Under the pieces are notes generated by a model. The model had not been told where the DNA came from and did no database searches. It saw only the letters and a program-made list of their open reading frames with translations. Both the position numbers and the translations under genes were made by a program. Shown in pieces: positions 51,757-61,764 of a DNA stretch of 64,000 bases (the stretch's first letter is position 1; every line of letters begins with the position of its first letter). Origin of the DNA: Butyrivibrio sp. INlla14 (GTDB lineage: Bacteria; Bacillota; Clostridia; Lachnospirales; Lachnospiraceae); NCBI RefSeq assembly GCF_900102515.1, contig NZ_FMVS01000020.1, positions 1 to 64,000 of the forward strand, written 5' to 3'.

Positions 51757-53358
51757 ATGGGGACAATCTTTTTTAAGGTAATAGAAATGAGCACTGCAGC
51801 AGTTATGCTGATGATTGCTGTAGTTTTTATAAGAATTCCGCTTAAAAAAGCACCAAAATGGTTCATGGGATTATTGTGGGCTATAGTGGCGCTAAGACTT
51901 ATGGTTCCAGTGCAGATAACAGCTCATGTGGGCTTTATGCCGGATTTTGGGAATGTAATAGAGAACATTTTTAGTAGTGATGAGGTGGTTACAAAGGAGA
52001 CTGCAGACCTTACAGATGCACCCATTGCGATATCTGGCGGGATTCACGATACTATGGATATTACAAATAAGTCAGAGTCTCTTACCACTGCGCCTGAAAT
52101 AGCAGATCAGAGCAACGCTCAGGCAAAATTATTACAGAATGAGGCTGATAAGACATCTGTGACTGATAAGGGAATTCCTGCTTTTTTTGTAGTCATCTGG
52201 CTTATTGGTATGCTGGGCGTTTTGGCCTATGGCGCATTTAGCTATATCGTTATAAAGAGGAAGACTAGCGCATCCATTAGATATATCTCCGGAGAAAGGA
52301 TCTATGTATGCGATGAAATAGATACTCCATTTATCTTTGGCGTGTTTAAGCCGGCAATTTACATGCCATCTGGCCTTGATGCCAAGACTATCAAGAATGT
52401 TCTTGTGCATGAAAAGGCGCATTTACAACGTTTTGATCACATTAGAAAACAACTAGGTTTTATGATTCTGGCAGTTCACTGGTTTAATCCGCTTGTGTGG
52501 CTTTCTTACATCCTGTTCTGCAGAGACATTGAACTTGCCTGCGATGAACGTGTTATCGCCAGGATGAACCTTAGGCAAAAGAGATCCTATGCCAAGTCTC
52601 TTCTTGACTGTAGTACTGGAAGAAGGCTTGTATTTGCCTATCCACTTGCCTTTGGGGAAGTGGGAGTTGGAACAAGAGTCAGACAGATTTTTAACTACAA
52701 AAGGCCTACAGCGTGGCTCGTTACATTACTTATAGTCGTTTGTGGCGCCCTTTCAATCTGCTCATTTACTAAGGCTGCAGAAAAAGTAGCTGTCGTTCCA
52801 TTTCCACTAGAAGCTTTAGATGAGCTTGAACAGACTACTAGTGAGAGCACAAAAGTAGAAGTGACTCTTCCAGCGCCAATTGTATGGGAAGCGCAAGAGA
52901 TAGTAGAAAGAAATCTTTTAGAACAGGAAAAGCAGTCAGGAATCACTAATTCCAAGGAAGATGGTGTGGTCAATCTTCCCTATACAGAAGGAACCCGAAA
53001 TCAGGCTGATAACATGCCTCATAATAATGGAGATGAGGCTGCCGTTTATGTTAATGAGGGGAATGAAGCGGTAGGTGTCAGTGTTTCTAATGATACAGTA
53101 AACGTTTCTGTAAAAGATGGAAATGAAAATATAAATGTTAGCGCTAATAAAAATGATCCGGTAGTGAAAGAAGCTGTTGGGGTTGCAGAAAATATTTTAA
53201 ATGATCTGGATCAGGTTATTTCATCTGATGAAGATTTAAACAAACTGGTTAATGATTCATTGGATCATGCAATGGAGGAAGTACAAGACGAAGTTATAGA
53301 TGAAATATTTGATGAATTAGATGATGAGGGAATACGCTTATTTGGCCTCTTCCCATGA
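51757..53358 (+). CDS. BlaR1/MecR1-like membrane metallopeptidase (M56 family)
   Basis: A 533-residue sensor-protease. It has helices at about 5-25, 35-55 and 142-165. The zinc site is HEKAH (His218, Glu219, His222) and the third ligand Glu259 lies in ELACDERV. A further helix is near 325-345. The last 190 residues lie outside the cell and are acidic with Asn/Val-rich repeats; there is no penicillin-binding sensor domain like that of BlaR1, so a different signal is sensed. It cuts the BlaI-like partner in related systems. The ATG follows ACGGG with poor spacing, so 51757 is probable but not certain. Confidence 0.83.
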   Translation: MGTIFFKVIEMSTAAVMLMIAVVFIRIPLKKAPKWFMGLLWAIVALRLMVPVQITAHVGFMPDFGNVIENIFSSDEVVTKETADLTDAPIAISGGIHDTMDITNKSESLTTAPEIADQSNAQAKLLQNEADKTSVTDKGIPAFFVVIWLIGMLGVLAYGAFSYIVIKRKTSASIRYISGERIYVCDEIDTPFIFGVFKPAIYMPSGLDAKTIKNVLVHEKAHLQRFDHIRKQLGFMILAVHWFNPLVWLSYILFCRDIELACDERVIARMNLRQKRSYAKSLLDCSTGRRLVFAYPLAFGEVGVGTRVRQIFNYKRPTAWLVTLLIVVCGALSICSFTKAAEKVAVVPFPLEALDELEQTTSESTKVEVTLPAPIVWEAQEIVERNLLEQEKQSGITNSKEDGVVNLPYTEGTRNQADNMPHNNGDEAAVYVNEGNEAVGVSVSNDTVNVSVKDGNENINVSANKNDPVVKEAVGVAENILNDLDQVISSDEDLNKLVNDSLDHAMEEVQDEVIDEIFDELDDEGIRLFGLFP

Positions 53359-53376
53359 TATTAAAGGAGGGCAGCA

Positions 53377-53625
53377 ATGGTTAATAAGAGAAATATGGCT
53401 ATTTGTGCGGCTGCGCAAGAGGCCGGTATTTTAGAGCAGGACATGAGAAATACTTTAGTATCGCACCAGGATGGACTTATAAATATTAGTTTTACAACAG
53501 AATGGATGATGTATGAATGCTATGTAGATGAAAAATCCCTTGAAGTTCTGGGATTTGATTACAGGCCGTTGCCTGTAAATATGCTACTTGCAGAACTTCC
53601 CGAGTCAGGTCAGGATGCTTCCTGA
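53377..53625 (+). CDS. Small PepSY-like protein of the BlaI/BlaR1-like cluster
   Basis: An 82-residue protein 18 bp after the M56 gene with AAAGGAGG upstream. No signal peptide is evident. The order of strand, turn and strand (ISFTTEWMMYECYVDEKSLEVLGFDY) resembles a single PepSY-type repeat, known to interact with peptidases. It may tune the peptidase, but this is inference. A terminator follows. Confidence 0.6.
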   Translation: MVNKRNMAICAAAQEAGILEQDMRNTLVSHQDGLINISFTTEWMMYECYVDEKSLEVLGFDYRPLPVNMLLAELPESGQDAS

Positions 53626-53658
53626 TGATCATTGACTCTATCTCTCTCCGAGAACATG

Positions 53659-53697
53659 AAAATGGTGGCAGAGCCGTGTCTGCCACCATTTTTGTCT
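53659..53697 (+). terminator. Terminator of the BlaI/BlaR1-like cluster
   Basis: AAAATGGTGGCAGA (53659-53672) pairs with TCTGCCACCATTTT (53679-53692), loop GCCGTG, then T-rich sequence. On the minus strand it also serves the next gene. Confidence 0.85.
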
Positions 53698-53736
53698 TAT
53701 TTTTGTCTTGTTTAATTCCTTAGAGTCAGCCCATTA

Positions 53737-54249
53737 TCACTGCTGATTTGGATACTGATTATTCGTATAAGTCTGATTCTGGAACTGATTGTTCTGGTAA
53801 TTCATATTGTTCTGAGTAGTGCCCGCAAACTGGTTTTGGCCTGGCATCTGAGGGTTTGCATATTGATTATTCATATATGCCTGATTCTGGAACTGAGGGT
53901 TTGCATACTGCCCATTTGCATACTGGTAATTCTGATACTGCATAGCAGCAGCCTGCTTGGCAAGGTTATTTGCCTTGAACAGCTTGATTGCAAAGAATAG
54001 ACATACAGCAAAGATTATTACAAATACAAGTCCTACTATAGCAAGTGTTGTACCCATTGATTTGGCGGCTTCAACAGCTTCTTCTCCGTGTAAAGTCTCG
54101 CCGTTTACAGTCATATCAGCTGATTCTGGGTTTGCAAGAAACACAATTCCCACAAGGCCAAATATAAAACCAAGAAGTGCATTAAATGCGCCAATTACGC
54201 ATAAAATAATGCCTCCAACTAATTTTCCTGATCCACTTTTTTGATTCAT
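53737..54249 (-). CDS. Membrane protein with Asn/Gln/Tyr-rich tail
   Basis: A 170-residue protein. Helices lie at about 10-38 and 65-90, with a short acidic loop between them (MTVNGETLHGEEAVEA). The cytosolic or outside tail (residues 100-170) is a repeat of Asn, Gln, Tyr, Pro and Ala units such as NQYANPQ and NQFQNQ. The ATG follows GGAGAAAAA. No function is known; it has no partner gene, and the next gene upstream is another small membrane protein on the same strand. Confidence 0.7.
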   Translation of the reverse strand: MNQKSGSGKLVGGIILCVIGAFNALLGFIFGLVGIVFLANPESADMTVNGETLHGEEAVEAAKSMGTTLAIVGLVFVIIFAVCLFFAIKLFKANNLAKQAAAMQYQNYQYANGQYANPQFQNQAYMNNQYANPQMPGQNQFAGTTQNNMNYQNNQFQNQTYTNNQYPNQQ

Positions 54250-54363
54250 TTTTTCTCCTCCATAGTCTCATTTTTATGAGATCTTTTATATATTTTTGCA
54301 TCGCGCAGACGAGTAGGAAGACTAACCGTCTTTTCAACTACGCGGTTGATGATTATAGCACAA

Positions 54364-54630
54364 TCATCCAAAAATAGAAATGGCATAGTGAACTAATAGT
54401 CCTGCAGAACTAGCAGCAAGTGCAAAGAAAGCTATACCAACGCCAATGCAAATGCGGCTTGCGACTTTTTTCCTGGTATCCTTGGAAAAATGCTTGCCTG
54501 TAATAAGAAGCACAGTTCCGCCGACAAGACCTGTAAAGAACATTCCAATCAGGATTGATGCAACTACGATGACGATTATAAGAAATACAGCCATCAAAAT
54601 CATTATTGCAATAATTCCTAATCCACCCAC
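54364..54630 (-). CDS. Small membrane protein, function unknown
   Basis: An 88-residue protein with two long helices (about residues 3-45 and 60-85) and a basic link (KHFSKDTRKK). The start is GTG at 54630, eight bases after AAAGGAGG; the frame upstream of it lacks a ribosome binding site. It lies 114 bp upstream of the Asn/Gln-tail gene on the minus strand; the two may be cotranscribed or independent. Confidence 0.6.
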   Translation of the reverse strand: MGGLGIIAIMILMAVFLIIVIVVASILIGMFFTGLVGGTVLLITGKHFSKDTRKKVASRICIGVGIAFFALAASSAGLLVHYAISIFG

Positions 54631-54813
54631 AACACTTTCCTCCTTTGAACAAATAGTTCTTATAGCATGATTAAAACATAGAATCATATGCTTATAAACT
54701 TGCAATATTGAGAAATACACCCTAATATCTCATAAAATTTCGCATATTGCAATGCTGTGACAGACATTAATGATCGGTAATGGAGTTTATTTTATTAGCA
54801 TGGTGATTTTAAA

Positions 54814-54842
54814 TTGAATATATTTACACGATATTTTATCAT
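54814..54842 (+). promoter_or_regulatory. Promoter of the DUF3048 gene
   Basis: TTGAAT (54814-54819) and TATCAT (54837-54842) are 17 bp apart. The stretch 54631-54954 holds little else; it is strongly AT-rich and lacks coding features. Confidence 0.5.
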
Positions 54843-54954
54843 TATATATAGATGTTAAATGTGACAATTCACTTTAGAATCAAGCAATTTCTGCGTACAT
54901 GATTGAAATATGCCCGTAGAAATCAACAATTTAGGATGTACAAGGAGAAAAAGT

Positions 54955-55941
54955 ATGAGGGTTAAAATAACATTTGCTATGGCTACAAGCCTTTTGACAG
55001 CTTTACTTATGTCGACAACAGCCTATGCTGGAACAAACGAACTTACAGGGCTTGAGGTAAGCGATGCAATTGCAAGTCAGAGACCTGTAGCAATCATGGT
55101 GGATAATGAAAAGAAAGCTCTAAACCACTATGGAACAGCAGAGGCAGATATTGTCTACGAAATGATGAACAGTACTGCCAATGGAAGAGTTACAAGGCTC
55201 ATGTGTCTTTATAAGGACTGGGCTAATCTTCAGCAGACAGGAAGTATCAGAAGTACCAGAACTACTAACGTAATGCTGGCAGATGAATATAATGCAGTTC
55301 TTATTCATGATGGAGGGCCTTTTTATATAAATACATATTTGGCTCAGCCCTATGCTGCTCATATTAGCGGCGGATTTACCCGTGTCAAGAACGGCAAACC
55401 AAGGGAGTTTACTGAATATGTATTTGGTCAGGAGCTTGTAAACAGATTTGCAAAGAGCGGCATTTCTTCTAATTATACAGTGGCACCTGAAAGGGGAACC
55501 CATTTCATATTTAATGCTGCAGATGCAGATTTAGGAAGTGGCGTAGTTGTCAATAATATTGATATGTCAAATGTCTTTTACCACAATAAGAGCAAGCTAT
55601 GCTTTAATGCTACAACAAGGACCTATGATTATTATGAATATGGGAATCTTCATACGGATGCTGAAGATGGTCAGGCTCTTACCTTTAAGAATGTTATTCT
55701 CCAGAATACATCTTTTTCGCTGCTTGATAAGAATGGATATATGACTTACAACGTGATAGGAACTGGCGTTGGCTACTATATTACAAATGGACAGGCTATT
55801 CCTATTACCTGGTCCAAGGCAAGTGAAACCGGCATGACACATTATTTTAATGCGTCAGGTCAGGAGATCAGCGTAAACAGGGGAAAGACTTATATTGGAC
55901 TTATTCCTTCTGACACCTGGAATAATCTGGTTTTGAATTGA
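54955..55941 (+). CDS. DUF3048 (YerB-like) secreted protein
   Basis: A 328-residue secreted protein with a signal peptide (cleavage near AYA-G, residue 26). The DUF3048 N-terminal domain starts at RPVAIMVDNEKKALNHYG and continues through EADIVYEMMNS and GSIRSTRTTNVMLADEYNAVLIHDGG. The C-terminal part (about 230-325) has the expected beta fold. The ATG 54955 follows AAGGAG; the upstream in-frame ATG is rejected. The role of this family is not established; a wall-related function is sometimes suggested. It is a lone gene. Confidence 0.85.
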   Translation: MRVKITFAMATSLLTALLMSTTAYAGTNELTGLEVSDAIASQRPVAIMVDNEKKALNHYGTAEADIVYEMMNSTANGRVTRLMCLYKDWANLQQTGSIRSTRTTNVMLADEYNAVLIHDGGPFYINTYLAQPYAAHISGGFTRVKNGKPREFTEYVFGQELVNRFAKSGISSNYTVAPERGTHFIFNAADADLGSGVVVNNIDMSNVFYHNKSKLCFNATTRTYDYYEYGNLHTDAEDGQALTFKNVILQNTSFSLLDKNGYMTYNVIGTGVGYYITNGQAIPITWSKASETGMTHYFNASGQEISVNRGKTYIGLIPSDTWNNLVLN

Positions 55942-55967
55942 ATAATTTGATTTTTATTATTTTTCTC

Positions 55968-56036
55968 TTGATATTTATTAATATCACTGGTATATTATAC
56001 ACAATAGATGCATAAATATACATTAATTTGCATAAA
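55968..56036 (+). promoter_or_regulatory. Promoter and direct repeats of the amino-acid ABC operon
   Basis: TTGATA (55968-55973) and TATATT (55991-55996) are 17 bp apart. Two exact direct repeats TGCATAAA at 56009-56016 and 56029-56036 have a 20-bp period, that is, about two helix turns, and lie at or just after the transcription start. They suit a dimeric repressor, possibly ArgR-like, but the match to known boxes is loose. Confidence 0.5.
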
Positions 56037-56050
56037 ATCAGGAGGATATT

Positions 56051-56803
56051 ATGAAGAATAAAATTATATCTGTAGTACTAGTTGCAATGATGATGATAGC
56101 TTCACTTGCCGGATGTGGTAATTCATCAAGTTCTAAAGAGACTCTTGTTGTTGGCACTAATGCAGCCTTTCCACCTTTTGAATATATTGGTGATGATGGT
56201 AATCCAGACGGCTTTGATGTGGCACTTATAAAGGCTATCGGTGAGAAGATAGGCATGGATGTCCAGATCCAGGATATGGAATTTGACTCACTCGTATCTT
56301 CAATTGGTGGCAAGATTGACGTTGCTATCGCTGGAATGACTGTAACAGAAGAGAGACAGAAGACAGTTGATTTCTCGGATCCATATTATGAGGCTGTTCA
56401 GGCTGTTATTGTTCCTAAGGGATCATCAATTGCAACTGCAGAGGATCTCAAAAACTGCAAGATTGGTGTTCAGCTTGGAACAACAGGCGAATTTATTGCT
56501 GATGAGATCGAGGGAGCAGAGGTTTCCGCCTACAATAAGGCCATTGATGCAGTTAACGATCTGAATAATGGAAGACTTGATCTTGTTATTGTAGACAAGA
56601 ACCCTGCAGCTGTTTTTGGAACACAGTATGCTGACCAGGTTGATGTTATCGATGGCTCAGCCTTTGACTTTGAAGCTGAATTTTATGCAATTGCTCTTCC
56701 TAAGGGAAATACAGAGCTTGCAGAGAAGATCAACAATGCTATAGCAGAACTTAAGAAGGATGGAACTTATGATAGTCTCATCGCTAAGTATATTGAGGAG
56801 TAA
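56051..56803 (+). CDS. Polar amino-acid ABC solute-binding lipoprotein
   Basis: A 250-residue family 3 binding lipoprotein (lipobox LAGC). The sequence VVGTNAAFPPFEYIGDDG, GFDVALIKAIGEKIGM, and DVAIAGMTVTEERQKTVDFSDPYYEA is the classic block set. The binding of a polar amino acid is implied by the R/K-type TEERQKTVDFS motif; the exact ligand is not known. It starts 14 bp after the second TGCATAAA repeat with AGGAGG upstream. Confidence 0.9.
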   Translation: MKNKIISVVLVAMMMIASLAGCGNSSSSKETLVVGTNAAFPPFEYIGDDGNPDGFDVALIKAIGEKIGMDVQIQDMEFDSLVSSIGGKIDVAIAGMTVTEERQKTVDFSDPYYEAVQAVIVPKGSSIATAEDLKNCKIGVQLGTTGEFIADEIEGAEVSAYNKAIDAVNDLNNGRLDLVIVDKNPAAVFGTQYADQVDVIDGSAFDFEAEFYAIALPKGNTELAEKINNAIAELKKDGTYDSLIAKYIEE

Positions 56804-56813
56804 TTAGAAATAT

Positions 56814-57500
56814 ATGACTCTACAGGAACGTTTTATTGCCGCTTTTGTTGAGAGCGACCGCTGGAAACTATATATATCAGGCCTTGGAATCACGCTTGAG
56901 ATAGCTCTTTTTGCAGGCATCATAGGAATTATCATTGGTACTCTGCTGGCGCTTATGAAGCTTTCCACAACAGAAGAGGGGAAACCTACACTTCCAAACT
57001 ATATTGCAACTATATACATTGATGTTATCAGAGGAACACCAAGTGTACTGCAGCTTCTTATCATGTGGTTCATTATTATGGCTTCTTCTAACAATGGTAT
57101 ATTGGTAGCATCTCTTTCCTTTGGTATAAATTCAGGGGCCTATGTGGCAGAGATTGTAAGGGGAGGAATCCTTGCAGTAGATAAGGGCCAGATGGAGGCA
57201 GGAAGAAGCCTTGGTTTGTCCAAGTGGGCAACAATGCGCTACATTATCCTTCCTCAGGCTGTCAAGAACGTTATTCCACCTCTTGGCAATGAGTTTATTA
57301 CACTTATCAAAGAGACTGCGATTGTGGGTTACGTAAGTCTTACAGATCTTACAAGAGTAGCTAACCAGATCGCATCAAGGACGTATGATGCATTTATGCC
57401 TCTTATCGGGGTTGCAGTGATCTATTTTGTGATCATAAAGCTGCTGACCATTTTCCTTGGAAAACTAGAGAGGAGGATGCGCAGAAGTGATATCCGTTAA
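56814..57500 (+). CDS. Polar amino-acid ABC permease
   Basis: A 228-residue HisMQ-type permease with about five helices. [14 protein letters not shown] and the cytoplasmic loop [38 protein letters not shown] motif are diagnostic. The ATG at 56814 is 10 bp after the binding protein stop; the nearest ribosome binding site GAGGAG lies 13 bases back, so initiation could depend on coupling. It overlaps the ATPase gene by 14 bp. Confidence 0.9.
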   Translation: MTLQERFIAAFVESDRWKLYISGLGITLEIALFAGIIGIIIGTLLALMKLSTTEEGKPTLPNYIATIYIDVIRGTPSVLQLLIMWFIIMASSNNGILVASLSFGINSGAYVAEIVRGGILAVDKGQMEAGRSLGLSKWATMRYIILPQAVKNVIPPLGNEFITLIKETAIVGYVSLTDLTRVANQIASRTYDAFMPLIGVAVIYFVIIKLLTIFLGKLERRMRRSDIR

Positions 57501-58224
57501 GAATTTATGTAAGGAATTTAAGAATACAGATGGTAGTGTGACCAAGGTTCTAAAGGGAATCAACTACGAGATAAACAAGGGCGAGAAGATAGTTATTGTC
57601 GGACCGTCAGGATCAGGTAAGAGTACATTTTTAAGGTGCCTTAACCTTATGGAGAGACCTACTTCAGGCCATATTATCTTTGATGACGTTGATATAACTG
57701 ATCCTAAGGTTAACATTAATAAGGTAAGAGAGCGCATGGGAATGGTTTTCCAGCACTTTAATCTCTTTAATAACCTGACAGTTATGCAGAACCTGACACT
57801 AGCCCCTGTTAAGCTTGGAATAATGTCGGAGACTGAGGCCAAAGAGAAAGCAAAGGGCCTACTTGAAAGAGTTAATCTCCTTGATAAAGCGGATGTATAC
57901 CCGATTTCTCTTTCTGGTGGTCAGAAGCAGAGAATTGCAATTGTTCGTTCCCTTTGCATGAATCCGGAGGTTATCTTGTTTGATGAGCCTACATCAGCTC
58001 TTGATCCGGAAATGGTAGGAGAGGTTCTTGATGTAATGAAACAGCTTGCAGATGAGGGAATGACCATGGTTGTTGTAACTCACGAGATGGGCTTTGCAAA
58101 AGAGGTAGCTACAAAGGTTCTTTTTGTGGATGAAGGCCAGATCCTTGAAGAAAACACTCCGGAGGAATTCTTTGGAAATCCGCAGAGCAAGCGCCTTCAG
58201 GAGTTTTTATCAAAGGTGCTTTGA
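57487..58224 (+). CDS. Polar amino-acid ABC ATPase (GlnQ/HisP type)
   Basis: A 245-residue ATPase. Walker A is GPSGSGKST, the signature is [15 protein letters not shown], and Walker B is [20 protein letters not shown], typical of the group. The start is GTG 57487 with GAGGAGG eight bases upstream. It completes the three-gene operon. Confidence 0.9.
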   Translation: MISVKNLCKEFKNTDGSVTKVLKGINYEINKGEKIVIVGPSGSGKSTFLRCLNLMERPTSGHIIFDDVDITDPKVNINKVRERMGMVFQHFNLFNNLTVMQNLTLAPVKLGIMSETEAKEKAKGLLERVNLLDKADVYPISLSGGQKQRIAIVRSLCMNPEVILFDEPTSALDPEMVGEVLDVMKQLADEGMTMVVVTHEMGFAKEVATKVLFVDEGQILEENTPEEFFGNPQSKRLQEFLSKVL

Positions 58225-58296
58225 TAGGCAGAAAATGCTCAAAAATGTGTAGCAAATGCTAGAAATATTTCTTTGGAATGATATAAAATAAGACTT

Positions 58297-58327
58297 AAAC
58301 TGGATGCTTAATGTATCCAGTTTTTTT
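58297..58327 (+). terminator. Amino-acid ABC operon terminator
   Basis: AAACTGGAT (58297-58305) pairs with ATCCAGTTT (58315-58323), followed by TTTT. Confidence 0.75.
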
Positions 58328-58363
58328 CTACTCAGGAAAAGAGACTAAGAAAGTGGAGGAGAC

Positions 58364-59302
58364 ATGGATAATCTGGTAATTGCTACAAATGCGGTAGTTC
58401 CTTTCATGGTTTACATTATGATTGGTGCCATAGCAAGAAAGCTTGGCCTTGTAAAAGAGACATTCTTAAGAGAGCTAAACGGGGTAATTTTCCGCGTTTT
58501 TTTTCCATTTATAATGTTTAATAACCTCTATGATGCGGATTTTAGCACGCTAAAAGATGCTGGATACGTGCTGTTTGCTCTTATTGCTACCCTTATTGTT
58601 GTAGTTATCTCTTTTTTTGTTGTTCCTCTTTTTGAAAAAGATAACAGGAGAAGAGGAGTGATAGAACAGGCCATATTTAGGAGTAATTCTGTTTTGTTTG
58701 CTATTCCTCTTGCAAGCAGTGTCTTGGGAGCAGAAGCCAGCACTAAGAGTAGTATTATCGTGGCCTTCCTTGTGCCTGTTTATAATATCTGCTCAGTTTT
58801 TATTTTGGAATATTACAGAGGTGGCAAGGCTTCCGCTGGGGTAGTTGTTAAAAATGTTCTCAAGAATCCGCTTATTGTTGGTGCTATAGCAGGCGCAATC
58901 TTCAATATTTTGCCTGTAACTATGCCGACTTGCCTGGTCAAGCCAATTACGCAGCTATCAGATCTGGCAACACCTATGGCACTTTTTGTACTTGGTGGAA
59001 CTCTTCATTTTTCTGATCTTCGAAAGAATGCTTTTCCTCTTGCAGTTGGTACAGGTATCAAGCTGATCGCACTTCCGGCGCTTATTACCTATATTATGGC
59101 CTTTATGAATTATGGACCTTCTGAAATGTTTGCTGTATTTTGTATGTTTGCAACACCGGTTGCCGCCGCTTCTTTTCCTATGGCTCAGAGTATGGATGCA
59201 GATGCAGACCTTGCTGGGGAGTATGTAGTTGTCAGTACGCTGCTGGCCATTGTGACTATTTTTATCTGGATTTTAGTACTCAAGAACCTGGGGCTAATAT
59301 GA
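58364..59302 (+). CDS. AEC family transporter
   Basis: A 312-residue transporter of the auxin efflux carrier family with about ten helices in a 5+5 arrangement. LRELNGVIFRVFFPFIMFNNLY and the later GGTLHFSDLRKNAFPLAVGTG-like block are family marks. The ATG follows GTGGAGGAG. It could export a malate-like acid or an amino acid; substrate is not readable. Confidence 0.8.
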   Translation: MDNLVIATNAVVPFMVYIMIGAIARKLGLVKETFLRELNGVIFRVFFPFIMFNNLYDADFSTLKDAGYVLFALIATLIVVVISFFVVPLFEKDNRRRGVIEQAIFRSNSVLFAIPLASSVLGAEASTKSSIIVAFLVPVYNICSVFILEYYRGGKASAGVVVKNVLKNPLIVGAIAGAIFNILPVTMPTCLVKPITQLSDLATPMALFVLGGTLHFSDLRKNAFPLAVGTGIKLIALPALITYIMAFMNYGPSEMFAVFCMFATPVAAASFPMAQSMDADADLAGEYVVVSTLLAIVTIFIWILVLKNLGLI

Positions 59303-59418
59303 CAAAATAATGGTTAAAATTGCGAATTATTCATAAAAAATGCGTATCTTTTAAGGAATCAACTGTTGTAAAATAATCTTTTCAGAGATGGGAGCGAAGT
59401 GCAATAGGGGGAAGCAAT

Positions 59419-61737
59419 ATGCGAAACAAGACTTTGCGTAAATGGGGGCTTTTTTTTGACAGGATTTCCTACAAACTATTTGTGACTATCTGCGTCAGCG
59501 CGCTTGTTGGCGTTTTTATGGTGTTCATGGTGGTCAACACTCTTATGATAATGCACTCCAACAACCAGAAGATGGCTCAGCAGGAGGCACAGGTGACTAC
59601 TCAGAATATGGTATTTAGCGTGGAGGAGAGGCTTGAAAATCTCCGCCAGTATTACCTTTATTCTGCTATGAATGATGATCTTGGCTGGTTTTTAAATAAC
59701 CGTCTTGCATATTCTGATTATGCCAGGTATAAGGTTATAGATTCGGCACTTGGCAATAATGCTTTATTTCCCAATTACATCAATAATTATGTCATAGTAA
59801 ATATTTCAAATAACAGGGTCATTAGTACCAGAGGTATCTATGACTTTTCTGAGATGATCAATAAAGAAGAAATTCTAAACATTTATGAGAACAATACTCA
59901 GGAGGTTAACAGAGGAAACTGGGTATACATTCCTGATGGTACAGACGTAGATAGTAAAGACCTTCAATACCATCTGACAGTGGATACTAAGGGGCTTAAT
60001 TATGTGCTAAATCTCCCACTTGGTACATATTCCTCCAAGGGGTTTCTACTTGTAAATGTGGAAACACAGGAATGGAAGCGCTGGATCTGGGAGGAAATCA
60101 ATATTTCAGGCAAGGCCGTCTGCGTACTAGATAGTGAGGGTAATGTAATCTATGCCTCTAACTCTGGTTTTTCTGAGCAGTGCCAGAAAAAGTTTTCTTC
60201 AGATCAGCCTATGAAGCCCTCTAGAATGGAAGTTCAGGGAACAAACAGTATTGTATCTGGCGCATCTTCCAGCATTCTTGGTTGGAATTATTATGTGGCC
60301 TATGATTATGGGACTTTTTTGGGAGCTACCTGGAAACTGATAATTGAGTTTCTGATAGCTGTTATGGCGCTTGCGCTTCTAAGCTTTGTTTCCCTTCGAT
60401 ATGCCATATATCAGCCTGTGGAGCGACTAATTAAGGAAGTTACTGACGATAAGCAACCGCTGGTTTCTGGAAACGAGCTCCAATTCCTGGCTGGCCAGTT
60501 TGCAAACCTTAAAAATGACAAGGAAGCCCTTGATCAGGCCATGATCCAGCGTAGGAAAAGACTTGCTGAACTATTTGAGATGAGACTTATTCGAAGCGCT
60601 GTTTCCGCTGAAGATGAGTGGGAGGAATACGTCAAGGTTCTGGGGCTTACCAGGCATAAGCTATATGCTACTGTGGCAATCATACCAGATCTTAGGGACA
60701 CTTCAATATCTGAGGATGAGATAAATGAAGATGCTTATTGTCTTTCTCTTGCAGAAAGCCTGCCGGATTCTTTGAAGAATATGCCCTGGCTTCCTCTTAT
60801 TTATGATTCCTGTACGCTCACATGCATCTTTGCAGATGATACGGAAGAGGCGCTGCTGGCGCAGATTTCCAGATATAATAAGGCAGTAAAAGAGTTTACT
60901 TATTCAAACTTTGGTTTCCAGATACAGATGGGAGTAAGCGAGCTCCATACCCAGTACAGACATTTGGGAAGAGCCTACCACGAAAGCGTTTTTGCTCTTC
61001 AATATGAACCTGATACCAGGGAGAGTTCAGAAAGTGATTGTCGCTTCTACATTCAGTCATCAAGAGCTGCAGAAGAAGGGATAAATCTCCATAAGTATGA
61101 AAAAGAAATTTGTGATGGCTTAAAGGCTATGGATAAAGCCCAGTGTTACAGGCTGCTTGATGACTTTACTGACAGGCTCAGAACCTTTGGGGAATGGGCT
61201 GTTGCGTCAGTGTACTTCGCAGCTCTGATCGATAGGATCCTGATGGAAGCTATTGGTATGAAGATTGACATATTGATACTGTGTCCTGAGGGTCTTCACA
61301 AGCTGTATCAGCAGATCATGGAAGCAGGGGATGTAAAAAGAGTCAGAAAGAATATGAAAAAGATGCTCATCGATCCAATCCTTCAGGAGAGAAGTAAGCT
61401 CCTTGTTGATCAGTCCTACCAGATGATGGCTGAGATTGAGCAGAAGCTAGCTGATTCCAAGGGAAATATAACCCTTAACGAGTGCGCAGATGAGCTTAAT
61501 GTGACACCTGCCTACATTTGGAAGATATTAAAGGCTGAAAGAGGCAAAACTTTTAGCGAGTATCAGGAGCAGTACAAGATTGAAGAGGCCAAAAAACTAT
61601 TGCAGACAAATCTTTCGGTTTCAGATATAGCTAATGAGCTAGGATATACTAATGCACAGAACTTTATCCGTTTCTTTAGTAAGGGAACAGGCTTAACACC
61701 TGGAAAATATCGTAAACTAACCTACGGATCCATTTAA
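59419..61737 (+). CDS. Membrane-anchored AraC-family sensor-regulator
   Basis: A 772-residue regulator with a helix at about 20-42, an outside sensor domain (about 45-305), a second helix at about 310-330, an intracellular region, and a C-terminal AraC-type double helix-turn-helix (about 672-768, with YIWKILKAERGKTFSEY and VSDIANELGYTNAQNFIRFFSKGTGLTPGKYR). This is the layout of YesN-related one-component regulators of sugar uptake. The ATG follows AGGGGGAAG. It lies directly upstream of the sugar ABC permease genes that it most likely controls in response to an outside carbohydrate. Confidence 0.87.
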   Translation: MRNKTLRKWGLFFDRISYKLFVTICVSALVGVFMVFMVVNTLMIMHSNNQKMAQQEAQVTTQNMVFSVEERLENLRQYYLYSAMNDDLGWFLNNRLAYSDYARYKVIDSALGNNALFPNYINNYVIVNISNNRVISTRGIYDFSEMINKEEILNIYENNTQEVNRGNWVYIPDGTDVDSKDLQYHLTVDTKGLNYVLNLPLGTYSSKGFLLVNVETQEWKRWIWEEINISGKAVCVLDSEGNVIYASNSGFSEQCQKKFSSDQPMKPSRMEVQGTNSIVSGASSSILGWNYYVAYDYGTFLGATWKLIIEFLIAVMALALLSFVSLRYAIYQPVERLIKEVTDDKQPLVSGNELQFLAGQFANLKNDKEALDQAMIQRRKRLAELFEMRLIRSAVSAEDEWEEYVKVLGLTRHKLYATVAIIPDLRDTSISEDEINEDAYCLSLAESLPDSLKNMPWLPLIYDSCTLTCIFADDTEEALLAQISRYNKAVKEFTYSNFGFQIQMGVSELHTQYRHLGRAYHESVFALQYEPDTRESSESDCRFYIQSSRAAEEGINLHKYEKEICDGLKAMDKAQCYRLLDDFTDRLRTFGEWAVASVYFAALIDRILMEAIGMKIDILILCPEGLHKLYQQIMEAGDVKRVRKNMKKMLIDPILQERSKLLVDQSYQMMAEIEQKLADSKGNITLNECADELNVTPAYIWKILKAERGKTFSEYQEQYKIEEAKKLLQTNLSVSDIANELGYTNAQNFIRFFSKGTGLTPGKYRKLTYGSI

Positions 61738-61764
61738 AAACAAATTTAATAACAGTTGCTTTTT

